From Pseudoflavonifractor gallinarum (GTDB taxonomy: Bacteria; Bacillota; Clostridia; Oscillospirales; Oscillospiraceae), in contig NZ_JADCKF010000001.1 of NCBI RefSeq assembly GCF_014982855.1, positions 353,863 through 417,862 of the forward strand: a stretch of 64,000 nt of DNA, written 5' to 3'. Every line of letters begins with the position of its first letter. The first letter of the stretch is position 1. The notes below the pieces were generated by a model. It saw nothing but the letters and a program-made list of their open reading frames with translations. It was not told the DNA's origin and did no database searches. The position numbers were made by a program, and so were the translations under genes. Of this stretch, positions 1-7,510 are shown one piece after another.

Positions 1-239
1 AGCATTCTCCGCTCCACCATTCCACGTTCTTCCATGCGATTCAGAATCGAGGTCAGAGAGGCGGGTTCAATGTGGCAGGCAGTGGCGATCTCTTTTTGAC
101 TGGCACCGTCATGGTCCCCCAGGTAGTCCAACACCTTGGGCTGACCCAGGGTGAGCCCGGTGTCCCGCAGGCCTGCCAGCAGTTTTTTGTGAAAGATAGC
201 CTGGTTGGCCATGAGAAGATAGTGAAAGGAAGGCTGCAA
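1..239 (-). CDS. MarR-family transcriptional regulator (truncated by window start)
   Basis: The visible 79 or so residues read as the N-terminal half of a MarR winged-helix repressor: a dimerisation helix, then the recognition region with ASQKEIATACHIEPASLT and the start of the wing (NRMEERGMVERRM). I choose a TTG start at 239 because GGAGGAG lies about 8 nt upstream; an in-frame ATG at 212 has no good ribosome site. It lies downstream of the CoA-transferase gene on the same strand but has its own promoter and a large inverted repeat between them, so it is probably self-regulated. The ligand cannot be told. The C-terminus is outside the window. Confidence 0.85.
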   Translation of the reverse strand, partial: MQPSFHYLLMANQAIFHKKLLAGLRDTGLTLGQPKVLDYLGDHDGASQKEIATACHIEPASLTSILNRMEERGMVERRM

Positions 240-253
240 GGAAAAATCTCCTC

Positions 254-296
254 CTCTAATATTAGAATTATAATAGTTAGAATTCTAATATTAGAG
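254..296. promoter_or_regulatory. Large inverted-repeat operator of the MarR gene
   Basis: Two perfect 16-bp arms, CTCTAATATTAGAATT (254-269) and AATTCTAATATTAGAG (281-296), flank an 11-bp spacer. Each arm holds the palindrome CTAATATTAG, 29 bp apart, and a further palindrome TTAGAATTCTAA sits at 277-288. The array covers the -10 box and the leader of the MarR gene, as expected for autorepression by dimers on successive helical turns. A related TTAGAATTTTAA core lies in the CoA-transferase leader at 1758-1777. Confidence 0.85.
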
Positions 297-324
297 TATA
301 GAATACAGATATGCCGTTTGTCAA
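295..324 (-). promoter_or_regulatory. SigA-type promoter of the MarR gene
   Basis: On the minus strand TTGACA (324-319) and TATACT (300-295) are separated by 18 bp. The -10 box overlaps the end of the inverted-repeat operator. Confidence 0.8.
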
Positions 325-336
325 GGGGAACGTAAA

Positions 337-372
337 AACAGACGCCGCAGCCTACTGGCTGCGGCGTCTGTT
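337..372 (-). terminator. Rho-independent terminator of the CoA-transferase gene
   Basis: A perfect 16-bp stem (AACAGACGCCGCAGCC pairing with its complement) closes a 4-nt loop; on the minus strand it is followed by TTTTT. It begins 13 nt after the stop codon at 385. Confidence 0.9.
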
Positions 373-384
373 CCAATGGTTGAA

Positions 385-1728
385 TCAGCGCTTGTTGGAG
401 CGTCTCCAAATGCCCATCTTGGCGGCATCGGAGATGAGCTGATCCCGGAAATCCGGGTGAGCGATGGAGATGATCTTCTCGGCGCGCTCCCACGTGGAGG
501 TGCCCTTCAGATTCACCTTGCCGTACTCGGTGACCAGGAAGTGGGTGTTGGCGCGGGTATCGGTGACGATGGAGCCGTTATCCAGCGTGGGCTTGATGCG
601 GCTCTCCAGCTGACCGGTCTTTTTGTTCATGAAGGTGGAGGAGCAGCAGATGAAGCTCTTACCGCCCTTGGAGAGGTAGGCACCCATCACAAAGTCCAGC
701 TGACCGCCGGCGCCGCTGATGTGCTTGGTCCCGGCGCTCTCGGCATTGACCTGGCCGAAGAGGTCCACATCCACCGCGTTGTTGATGGACATGAAGTTGT
801 CCAGCTGGGCTACCACCCGCACGTCGTTGGTGTAGCTGACCGGAGCGGCCATGCAGGCGGGGTTGTCGTTGAGGTAGTCGTACAGCTTCTGGCTGCCGGC
901 AGCAAAGGCATAGGCCTGACGGAAGCGGTCAATGGGCTTTTTGGCACCGGTCAGCTTGCCGGCCATGGCCATGTCTACAAAGCCGTCCACGTACATCTCG
1001 GTGTGGACGCCCAGGTCCTTCAGATCGGACTGAGCGATGAGGGAGCCCACCGCATTGGGCATGCCGCCGATGCCCAGCTGGAGGCAGGCGCCATTGGGGA
1101 TCTCCTCCACGATGAGACGGGCGACCACCTCATCCACCGGGGTGGCCGGGCCGCCGGCGGGCAGCTGGCCAATGGGGGATTCCTGCTCCACGATCATGGA
1201 GACCTGGTCTACGTGGATGCTGTTTTCCATACCGCCCAGGCAGCGGGGGATGTTGGGGTTGACCTCCACAATGATGATCTCCGAGCGCTCACAGACGGCC
1301 TGGAGATGGGAGGCGCTGGGGCCAAAGGTAAAGTAGCCCTGGCTGTCCATGGGAGAGACCTGGAACATGGCCACATGGATGGGAGCCACATTTTCCCGGT
1401 AGAAGCGGGGCAGCTCGGAATAGCGCATGGGAGCATAGAAGGTGGCGCCCTCGGCGATCATCTTGCGTTCCACACCGGACATATGCCAGGAATTCCAGGT
1501 AAAATGCTCCGCCACGTCGGGAACCGACATGATAGCGGGCTTGTGGAACAGGACGCCGCCGCGCACCTTGACATCATAGAGCTCCTGATAGCGGGCTGCC
1601 AGCGCCTGATCCAGAGCCTCGGGGGTAATGGCACACCAGCCGTAATCGATCCAGTCGCCCGACTGCACGACCTTGACCGCCTCTTCCGGCGTGGTCAGCT
1701 TGCTCTGATACTGCTCCCGATAATTCAT
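385..1728 (-). CDS. but: Butyryl-CoA:acetate CoA-transferase
   Basis: This 447-residue cytosolic enzyme matches the family that moves CoA from butyryl-CoA to acetate, the last step of butyrate formation in many gut Clostridia. Visible family blocks are [10 protein letters not shown] near residue 23, [10 protein letters not shown] near 76, [20 protein letters not shown] near 208 and HTEMYVDGF, whose Glu244 is the expected covalent CoA carrier; the C-terminal [16 protein letters not shown] is also typical. 4-hydroxybutyrate or propionate CoA-transferases are close relatives, so acyl specificity is inferred from overall likeness to Roseburia-type enzymes that I recall. It is monocistronic, with a SigA promoter carrying an operator in the leader and a strong terminator. 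The nearby MarR regulator is a plausible controller. Confidence 0.88.
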   Translation of the reverse strand: MNYREQYQSKLTTPEEAVKVVQSGDWIDYGWCAITPEALDQALAARYQELYDVKVRGGVLFHKPAIMSVPDVAEHFTWNSWHMSGVERKMIAEGATFYAPMRYSELPRFYRENVAPIHVAMFQVSPMDSQGYFTFGPSASHLQAVCERSEIIIVEVNPNIPRCLGGMENSIHVDQVSMIVEQESPIGQLPAGGPATPVDEVVARLIVEEIPNGACLQLGIGGMPNAVGSLIAQSDLKDLGVHTEMYVDGFVDMAMAGKLTGAKKPIDRFRQAYAFAAGSQKLYDYLNDNPACMAAPVSYTNDVRVVAQLDNFMSINNAVDVDLFGQVNAESAGTKHISGAGGQLDFVMGAYLSKGGKSFICCSSTFMNKKTGQLESRIKPTLDNGSIVTDTRANTHFLVTEYGKVNLKGTSTWERAEKIISIAHPDFRDQLISDAAKMGIWRRSNKR

Positions 1729-1757
1729 CGTCTGACACCTCGTATTGTAAAATTTAT

Positions 1758-1777
1758 ATTGTTAGAATTTTAACAAT
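1758..1777. promoter_or_regulatory. Inverted-repeat operator in the CoA-transferase leader
   Basis: ATTGTTAGAATTTTAACAAT is an inverted repeat with 7-bp arms (ATTGTTA/TAACAAT) just downstream of the -10 box, a place where a bound repressor blocks initiation. Its core TTAGAATTTTAA differs by one base from TTAGAATTCTAA inside the MarR operator at 277-288, which suggests a shared regulator. Confidence 0.65.
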
Positions 1778-1788
1778 CTAGTGGTACT

Positions 1789-1817
1789 ATTATAGCACCT
1801 TTCCGACAAAGATACAA
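1789..1817 (-). promoter_or_regulatory. SigA-type promoter of the CoA-transferase gene
   Basis: On the minus strand TTGTAT (1817-1812) and a perfect TATAAT (1794-1789) are 17 bp apart, about 60 nt upstream of the ATG. Confidence 0.75.
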
Positions 1818-1858
1818 GTAGAAGAAGGGGAGAAAGTCAGAAGTTTTATCCAAAGAAA

Positions 1859-1884
1859 GACCCCCCGGCTTTCGCCGGGGGGTC
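1859..1884 (-). terminator. Terminator of the EF-G-like gene
   Basis: An 11-bp G+C-rich stem (GACCCCCCGGC and complement) with a TTTC loop starts 14 nt past the stop codon; on the minus strand it is followed by TTTCTTT. Confidence 0.8.
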
Positions 1885-1898
1885 AGTGCTTTTATGGA

Positions 1899-3977
1899 TC
1901 AGCTGTCCAGCTCCTGGATAGCCTTAGCCGCCTCAATGGCCTTCTGCTGGGCCACAGGGGGCGCCTCCTCGTAGCGGACAAAGTGGAAGGTGAAGGAGCC
2001 GCGGCTCTGGGTGAGAGAGCGCAGGTCGATGGCATAAGTCATCATCTCGGCCATGGGGACCTCGGCCTCCACCACCTGATTGCCCTTGCCGTCGGGATTC
2101 ATGCCCATGACACGTCCGCGGCGCTTGTTCAGGTCGCCAATGATGTCACCCATGTAGCTGTCGGGAATGGTGACCTTCAGCTCGCCGATGGGCTCCAGAA
2201 TGGTGGGATTGGCATCGGGGAGACCGGCCTTGTAGGCCAGCTGGGCCGCCGTCTTAAAGGCCATTTCGGAGGAGTCCACCGGGTGGTAGGATCCATCGTA
2301 CAGGGTGGCCTTCAGGTTGACTACGGGATAGCCAGCCAGAACACCGTGCTGGACGGCCTCGCGCAGGCCCTTCTCCACGGCGGGGAAGTAGTTCTTGGGC
2401 ACCGCGCCGCCGAAGACCTCCTCGCAGAACTCCAGCTCTTCCTGCTCGCCAGGCTCGAAGCGGATCTTGACGTCGCCGAACTGGCCGTGACCGCCGGACT
2501 GCTTCTTGTGGCGGCCCTGGACCTCCACCTTCTTGCGGATCTTCTCCCGGTAGGCCACACGGGGAATGGAGAGCTCAGCCTCGACGCTGAAGCGGTTCTT
2601 CAGCTTGGAGAGGAGTACGTCCATCTGCATATCGCCGGTGCCGGAGACCACCATCTGGCGGGTCTCGGCGTTGTTGGACCAGTTGAAGGTCAGGTCCTCA
2701 TCGTTCAGACGGGTGAGGCCGGCGGCAATCTTGTCCTCCTGGCCGCGGGTCTTGGGGGCGATGGCCACCGAGTAGCAGGGCTCGGGGAAGGGCAGGGCGG
2801 GGAATTTGACCACCTTGCGGGCATCACAGATGGTATCGCCGGTCTTGAGTGCCTCCATCTTGGAGATGGCGCCGATGTCGCCGCAGACCAGCTCCTTGAC
2901 CTCTTCGGCCTTCTTGCCCTTCATGATATACAGGCGGCCCAGCTTGACGTTTTCGCCGGTGCGGGCGTTCACCAGGGTCATATCGGGGGTCAGGTTGCCG
3001 GACATCACCTTGACATAGGAGTACTTGCCGTACTGGTCAGAGGTGGTCTTGAAGACAAAGGCACAGGGATAGGCGCGGTCGGAGAGGACATACTCCTCCA
3101 GCTCGCCGTCGGCGTTCTCCACCAGCTCAGCGGAGCCCTCCAGGGGATTGGGGATCAGATCCACCACGGTGTCCAGCAGCATCAGAGTGCCCAGGCCCTG
3201 CACGGCAGAACCGCAGACCACCGGGAAGAGGGACAGGTCCCGCACGCCTTGGCGCAGGCCCTGGAGCATCTCGGCATAGGTGAAGTCCTCGCCGGAGAAA
3301 TACTTGTCCATGAACTCCTCGCTGGTCTCAGCCACCGACTCCTTCAGAGCGTCATAGAGCTCATCCAGCACGGGGAGCTTATCCTCGGGGACCTCGATCT
3401 CCACGCGCTTGTCGCCCTGCATCTCATAGGCGCGCTTGTGGAGGACGTCGATGATGCCGATGACCTTCTTGTTCTCGTCCCAGATGGGGGCGACGACGGG
3501 GGCCACGTTCTTGCCGAACCGTTCCCGCAGGGCGGCGAAGGCGGCGTTGTAGTCCGCGTTTTCCTCGTCGGTCTTGGAGATGTAGAGGATGCGGGGCATA
3601 TGGCGCTCCTCGCAGTAGTTCCAGGCCTTCTCAGTGCCCACGCTCAGGGGGCCGGCCTTGGAGGGGGTGACGATCACGGCGGCGCCGGAGACGCTCAGGG
3701 CCTCCATGACCTCGCCGGAGAAATCAAAATAACCGGGGGTGTCCAGTACGTTGATCTTACAGCCCTTATAGTCGACGGGGGCCACCGCCGTGGAGATGGA
3801 AACCTGACGGCGGATCTCTTCGGGATCAAAATCACAAACGGTGTTGCCATCGGCGGGGGAGCCCATCCGGATGGTGCCACCGGTCAAAAACAGCATGTTC
3901 TCGGCGAGGGTGGTCTTGCCGCTGGCGCCATGGCCCAGCAGGCAGATGTTGCGGATGTTTTGCGCGGAATAGCTCAT
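1899..3977 (-). CDS. Elongation factor G-like translational GTPase (EF-G paralogue)
   Basis: The 692-residue protein has the EF-G layout: GTPase domain with a P-loop GHGASGKTT near residue 16 and DTPGYFDF as G3, then domain II, a domain IV region rich in GGHGQFGDVKIRFEPG and an EF-G C-terminal domain ending near residue 680. The G4 motif reads SKTD rather than the usual NKxD, and the switch I region lacks the canonical RGITI. These changes are typical of the EF-G-like paralogues common in Clostridia and not of housekeeping fusA. The function is not settled in the family; ribosome binding is inferred. I start at the ATG at 3977, 7 nt after GGAGAGG; an in-frame TTG at 4001 lacks a ribosome site. 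It is a single gene with its own promoter and terminator. Confidence 0.85.
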   Translation of the reverse strand: MSYSAQNIRNICLLGHGASGKTTLAENMLFLTGGTIRMGSPADGNTVCDFDPEEIRRQVSISTAVAPVDYKGCKINVLDTPGYFDFSGEVMEALSVSGAAVIVTPSKAGPLSVGTEKAWNYCEERHMPRILYISKTDEENADYNAAFAALRERFGKNVAPVVAPIWDENKKVIGIIDVLHKRAYEMQGDKRVEIEVPEDKLPVLDELYDALKESVAETSEEFMDKYFSGEDFTYAEMLQGLRQGVRDLSLFPVVCGSAVQGLGTLMLLDTVVDLIPNPLEGSAELVENADGELEEYVLSDRAYPCAFVFKTTSDQYGKYSYVKVMSGNLTPDMTLVNARTGENVKLGRLYIMKGKKAEEVKELVCGDIGAISKMEALKTGDTICDARKVVKFPALPFPEPCYSVAIAPKTRGQEDKIAAGLTRLNDEDLTFNWSNNAETRQMVVSGTGDMQMDVLLSKLKNRFSVEAELSIPRVAYREKIRKKVEVQGRHKKQSGGHGQFGDVKIRFEPGEQEELEFCEEVFGGAVPKNYFPAVEKGLREAVQHGVLAGYPVVNLKATLYDGSYHPVDSSEMAFKTAAQLAYKAGLPDANPTILEPIGELKVTIPDSYMGDIIGDLNKRRGRVMGMNPDGKGNQVVEAEVPMAEMMTYAIDLRSLTQSRGSFTFHFVRYEEAPPVAQQKAIEAAKAIQELDS

Positions 3978-4049
3978 ATGGTTTCCTCTCCTTGCGTTCA
4001 AAATCGGAGCAGCCGTGCGTCCGATGGAGCGTCACAACTGACATTAGTC

Positions 4050-4078
4050 ATTATAACTCAAAAACAGCATACTGGCAA
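4050..4078 (-). promoter_or_regulatory. SigA-type promoter of the EF-G-like gene
   Basis: On the minus strand TTGCCA (4078-4073) and TATAAT (4055-4050) have a 17-bp spacer, about 70 nt upstream of the ATG. Confidence 0.75.
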
Positions 4079-4130
4079 CTGGAATTTTATCAAAATAATG
4101 CAAAACGCCGCAAAGCCATGGGAGACAAGC

Positions 4131-4169
4131 AAAAGCAGGTCTGTGCGATACGTGCACAGACCTGCTTTT
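4131..4169. terminator. Terminator of the sigma/anti-sigma operon
   Basis: A perfect 16-bp stem (AAAAGCAGGTCTGTGC with its complement) closes a 7-nt loop just after the anti-sigma stop codon. A and T runs flank both sides, so it may work in both directions. Confidence 0.88.
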
Positions 4170-4178
4170 GAGAGAAAT

Positions 4179-5288
4179 TCAATTGTCGATTTTGTCACAG
4201 AGGGTGTGGACCGCAGAATCTTCCTGCTGGGCCTGGGCCTCCGATATCGTCTCAACGCGCACGGTCTCGGTTGCCGGGAGGACATAGTAGCACAGATAGG
4301 AAGTATCCCGGGCGGAGAGAAGGGGTTCTGCGCTCGCATAGCTGTGAAGATGAAATTTCAGCTCCTTCTCTGCGGTCATGCCTACGTAGATCAGTACGGC
4401 GCACCGCGGAGCGGGTTCCTCGGTCACAGGAATGGGCTGGAGCAGAAGAGCGGTTGCCTCCGACTCAGGCAGAGCGCTTCGGGTAAAGGCGGCCTGCCCC
4501 CCCAATTCCTCTTCATAGAGGAGCACAAGGGCCTCCTGAATGGTCTCCTGCAGCCCGTCCGAGGTACCCGAGTTGGTCTGGGCGCCATAGGAGGCGGGAG
4601 CGTCCTGGACCGGCCCATCTGCCTGAGGCTGTGACTTGGGAGCAGCCGGCAAAGAATCAAGTTCTTCGCTCCCGTAAAGGGCAGGCGCGGGGGCAGGAGT
4701 AGAGGCGGGAACGGATGTGGGGGAGGGCTCTGCCGAAGGGGGAGCGGAAGAAGCGCTTCCGTCCGGGATCGCCGCGTATACCGAGGGCAGATCTTCCGAC
4801 GTATCCTCCGTTGCCGGAGGGGTGGAAACAGGAGCAGAAACAGAGGGGAAGCCGGACCCATCGGGCAAAGAGGTGCCGATTGTGGAACGCTCCGTCTGGG
4901 GCGTGGGCGAAGGGGAGGAGAGGGTGCTCTCTCCGGGCAGCGCGGTGATCTGGGCCAGGCCAATTCCGCCGGCCCCCAGGAGTACCAGAGCAAAGACCGC
5001 CGCCGAGGCGGCCCACTGCCGCCAGTGCCGGGGCAGACCGTGCCGCCGGGGCAGCGGGACCACCTTGGGCTCGGCGTGGATTTGATCCAGGATGCGCTGG
5101 GAGAGTCCCTCGGGTACCGGGGCATTCAGCAGCGGGAGCTGATCGTGGAGGGACTCCAGATCCGCACGGAGGGCCCGACAGGGGGCGCAGATCTTCAGGT
5201 GCTCCTCCAGACGCACCGCCTCATCGGGCGCAAGGGGGCCATCCAGAGAGGCGCTGATGAGCTCCAGAGCCTCGTCACAGGTGAGCAT
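4179..5288 (-). CDS. Zinc-finger anti-sigma factor, membrane-anchored
   Basis: The N-terminal 40 residues carry the ZAS signature (HLKICAPC, that is HxxxCxxC) that clamps an ECF sigma factor in the cytoplasm. A single transmembrane helix (ASAAVFALVLLGAGGIGLAQ) follows near residue 95. After it comes a low-complexity stretch rich in Pro, Ser and Thr to about residue 240, then a compact C-terminal domain that should lie outside the membrane. It directly follows the sigma factor gene (47-nt gap, good GGAGGG site), the usual layout for a sigma/anti-sigma pair released by regulated proteolysis. The inducing signal is not evident from sequence. Confidence 0.85.
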   Translation of the reverse strand: MLTCDEALELISASLDGPLAPDEAVRLEEHLKICAPCRALRADLESLHDQLPLLNAPVPEGLSQRILDQIHAEPKVVPLPRRHGLPRHWRQWAASAAVFALVLLGAGGIGLAQITALPGESTLSSPSPTPQTERSTIGTSLPDGSGFPSVSAPVSTPPATEDTSEDLPSVYAAIPDGSASSAPPSAEPSPTSVPASTPAPAPALYGSEELDSLPAAPKSQPQADGPVQDAPASYGAQTNSGTSDGLQETIQEALVLLYEEELGGQAAFTRSALPESEATALLLQPIPVTEEPAPRCAVLIYVGMTAEKELKFHLHSYASAEPLLSARDTSYLCYYVLPATETVRVETISEAQAQQEDSAVHTLCDKIDN

Positions 5289-5335
5289 AGGGGTCCCTCC
5301 TTTCGGAATAGAGTAGGGTGATGGGGATTGTGTTC

Positions 5336-5938
5336 TTAAGGAGTAGACGAAGAAGCAGAGGAAAAGTTCCCGGTGACAATGAGATATTTTCGCAGGGCCA
5401 GACGGGCCCGGGCGATGCGGGATTTGACAGTTCCCTCCTCCAACCCAAGAAGCTGGGCGATCTCGGCATAGGAGAGCCCGTCCAGCTCCCGCAGGACCAA
5501 CACCCGGCGGTGCTCCTCGGAGAGGGAACGCAGCCCCGCGCGGATGAGCTCCTGGACCTCCCGGCGCTCGGCGCTCTGCTCCGGAGAGAAGCGCTCGTCG
5601 GGCACATCGGCCTGGCGGCCCTCCTCTTCGTCATCCAGAGAGACCGTCATGGAGAGGCCGCTGCGCCGCTTCTCCCGGCGGAGAAAGTCGATGCACAGAT
5701 TGGAGGTCAGACGGTAGAGCCAGGTGGAAAAGGAGCTCTCACCCTGGAATTTACTGAGGCCCCGCCAGGCGTTGAGGAAGGCCTCCTGGGTGAACTCGGC
5801 CGCGTCGTCCGGGTTGCGAGTCATGCGCAGGGCCAGGTTATAGATGCGGCTCTGATTCTGTTCCACCAGAAGGGCGAAGGCAGACTCGTCGCCCTGCCGG
5901 GCCAGTCTGACCAGTTCCGCTTCCGATTGCATGGACAC
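5336..5938 (-). CDS. ECF-type RNA polymerase sigma factor
   Basis: About 200 residues with the two ECF domains: sigma-2 (DESAFALLVEQNQSRIYNLA, then DDAAEFTQEAFLNAWRGL, WLYRLTSNLCIDFLRR) and sigma-4 (LSEEHRRVLVLRELDGLSYA, EGTVKSRIARARLALRK). It probably redirects RNA polymerase in response to an envelope signal sensed by the anti-sigma factor encoded just downstream. A GTG start at 5938 is 7 nt after AGGAGG; the next in-frame ATG at 5932 is the alternative. It lies only 36 nt after the dihydrouridine synthase gene, so it may be cotranscribed with it; I see no separate promoter. Confidence 0.9.
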   Translation of the reverse strand: MSMQSEAELVRLARQGDESAFALLVEQNQSRIYNLALRMTRNPDDAAEFTQEAFLNAWRGLSKFQGESSFSTWLYRLTSNLCIDFLRREKRRSGLSMTVSLDDEEEGRQADVPDERFSPEQSAERREVQELIRAGLRSLSEEHRRVLVLRELDGLSYAEIAQLLGLEEGTVKSRIARARLALRKYLIVTGNFSSASSSTP

Positions 5939-5974
5939 ACGCTCCCCTCCTTTCCCGGACGGAAGGAACACGCG

Positions 5975-6946
5975 TCAGCGCAGGTCCCGCTTGATGCCTT
6001 CCGTGACCTTGTAGATATCCTCCATGGTGGAGATTTTGGAGATCTGTTCCTTATAATAGCCCGCATAGGGCACGCCCTTGAGATACCAGGCATAGTGCCG
6101 CCGGGCCTCCAGACAGGCCACCTTCTCCCCCTTGTGGGCGGCATTGATCTCAAACTGACGGACCGCGGTATCGCACCGCTGGGCCAGCGGGGGGAGCGGG
6201 GGGATCTCCTCCCCGGCGAGCGCGGCGGCGCACTGCTGGAGGAGCCAGGGGTTACCAAACACACCCCGGCCCACCATGGCCATGTCCGCGCCGGTGTAGC
6301 GCAGGATGCGCACGGCGGCCTCCGGCGTAAAGACGTCTCCGTTGGCGATGACGGGGACGCTGACCGCCTCCTTGACCGCCCGGATATAGTCCCAGTTGGC
6401 CTCCCCGGCGTACATCTGCTTGCGGGTGCGCCCGTGGACAGCCACCGCCGCCGCGCCGGCCTGTTCCATCATGCGGGCAAACTCCACACAGTTGATGGAG
6501 CCCTTGTCCCAGCCCAGACGGAATTTGACGGTGACGGGCCGTCCGCCCGCGCCGCGGACCACGGCCTCCAGCACCCGGGCGGCCAGCTCCGGGGTACGCA
6601 TGAGCCCTGAGCCGTCCCCGCTCTGAGCCACCTTGGGGACCGGACAGCCCATGTTGATGTCGATGATCTGGGCGCCCGAGATCTCGGCGGCCAGTCCGGC
6701 GGCCTGTTCCATGCAGGCCGGGTCGCTGCCGAAGATCTGGGCGGCGGCGGGATGCTCGATCTCCCCCAGCTTGAGCAGGGGGATGGATTTTTTGTCCTGG
6801 TAGCAGAGTGCCTTGGAGCTGACCATCTCGGTGACGGTGTAGCAGCCGCTCAGCTCCCGGCAAACCGTGCGGAAGCCCAGATCGGTGACGCCGGCCATGG
6901 GGGCCAGGACCAGTTTGGAAGGTATGGTGACGCTGCCAATGTTCAA
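5975..6946 (-). CDS. dusB: tRNA-dihydrouridine synthase (DusB-type)
   Basis: FMN-dependent enzyme that reduces uridines in the tRNA D-loop. The 323-residue protein has the family's opening KLVLAPMAGVTDLGFR, catalytic Cys101 in INMGCPVPKV, the FMN/substrate residues in VKFRLGWD, VHGRTRKQMYAG and VIANGDVF, and MVGRGVFGNPWLL near the end of the barrel. I use a TTG start at 6946, 7 nt after GAGAGG, which gives the usual N-terminus (NIGSVTIPSK); a TTG seven codons upstream is less well placed. It is the first gene of a likely operon with the ECF sigma and anti-sigma genes. Confidence 0.9.
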   Translation of the reverse strand: MNIGSVTIPSKLVLAPMAGVTDLGFRTVCRELSGCYTVTEMVSSKALCYQDKKSIPLLKLGEIEHPAAAQIFGSDPACMEQAAGLAAEISGAQIIDINMGCPVPKVAQSGDGSGLMRTPELAARVLEAVVRGAGGRPVTVKFRLGWDKGSINCVEFARMMEQAGAAAVAVHGRTRKQMYAGEANWDYIRAVKEAVSVPVIANGDVFTPEAAVRILRYTGADMAMVGRGVFGNPWLLQQCAAALAGEEIPPLPPLAQRCDTAVRQFEINAAHKGEKVACLEARRHYAWYLKGVPYAGYYKEQISKISTMEDIYKVTEGIKRDLR

Positions 6947-7023
6947 AAGGATCCCTCTCTCAATCAAAACGATAGGTCTTTGGTGTCAGCCGCGTCACAG
7001 GGGCGGCCGACTCAATCCTTACT

Positions 7024-7052
7024 ATCATAACATAAGGAGAAAAGGGGGGCAA
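7024..7052 (-). promoter_or_regulatory. Probable promoter of the dus-sigma-antisigma operon
   Basis: On the minus strand TTGCCC (7052-7047) and TATGAT (7029-7024) are 17 bp apart, about 75 nt upstream of the dus start. Confidence 0.55.
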
Positions 7053-7102
7053 GGGATGAATCCCGGGCGCGGGGGGCATACTCCTCCCAGGAGGTGATGC
7101 GG

Positions 7103-7279
7103 ATGGACAGCGATATGCGGCCCTATCTCTGCTCGGTATGCGGATATGTCTACCAGGCCATGGCGGGAGACGCCGCCCGGGGTGTACCCCCGGGGACCGG
7201 GTTTCGCGATTTGCCGGAGGAGTGGGCCTGCCCCCGGTGCCACCAGGGGAAAGAATTGTTCGCACCGATGGAGACATAA
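7103..7279 (+). CDS. Rubredoxin
   Basis: A 58-residue one-iron electron carrier. The two metal knuckles are YLCSVCGYVY and WACPRCHQGKELF, separated by the usual spacing with GVPPGTGFRDLPEEW between them. Start at 7103 is 8 nt after AGGAGG; the two codons GTG-ATG at 7094-7099 overlap that site and are unlikely. It is monocistronic and followed by a terminator. It probably passes electrons to peroxide or superoxide reductases encoded elsewhere. Confidence 0.93.
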   Translation: MDSDMRPYLCSVCGYVYQAMAGDAARGVPPGTGFRDLPEEWACPRCHQGKELFAPMET

Positions 7280-7294
7280 GAGATTCAGCCCTTT

Positions 7295-7331
7295 GGACGG
7301 CGTTCCGATCAGGAGGAATGCCGTCCTTTTT
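7295..7331 (+). terminator. Rubredoxin terminator
   Basis: GGACGGCGTTCC (7295-7306) pairs with GGAATGCCGTCC (7315-7326) with one G-T wobble, followed by TTTTT. Confidence 0.85.
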
Positions 7332-7450
7332 GTGCGGATTTTTACCGATAAGCGAAAAAGAGACTGGGAAATGACCTGAAATAGCACAGGAAAAGTGGAG
7401 CGGGCAAACTTCTCTTCCCCATTCCGACGGCGTTTTTCCAAAAGCTGGGA

Positions 7451-7456
7451 TATAAT
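7451..7456 (+). promoter_or_regulatory. Likely -10 box of spoIIE promoter
   Basis: A perfect TATAAT 55 nt upstream of the spoIIE start, with no recognisable TTGACA-like -35. A weak -35 fits an activator-dependent promoter such as the Spo0A-controlled spoIIE promoter of Bacillus, but I see no clear 0A box. Confidence 0.45.
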
Positions 7457-7510
7457 GACGGACACACGAAAGATGGCGGCAGGACCGCTGTGGACAGGGA
7501 GGAAACCGAA

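Noticed and set aside
1983..4634. An 883-codon open frame on the plus strand opposite the EF-G-like gene, and similar long antisense frames at 376-1773, 11323-12756, 19353-21047 and 50309-52633 (minus)
   Set aside because: These are mirror frames caused by high-GC codon use in the real genes. They lack ribosome sites at their starts, run across gene boundaries and show low-complexity Gly/His/Leu-rich composition.
7332..7450. Spo0A box upstream of spoIIE
   Set aside because: I looked for TTTGTCGAA-like sequences because the promoter lacks a -35 box, but found only weak partial matches.
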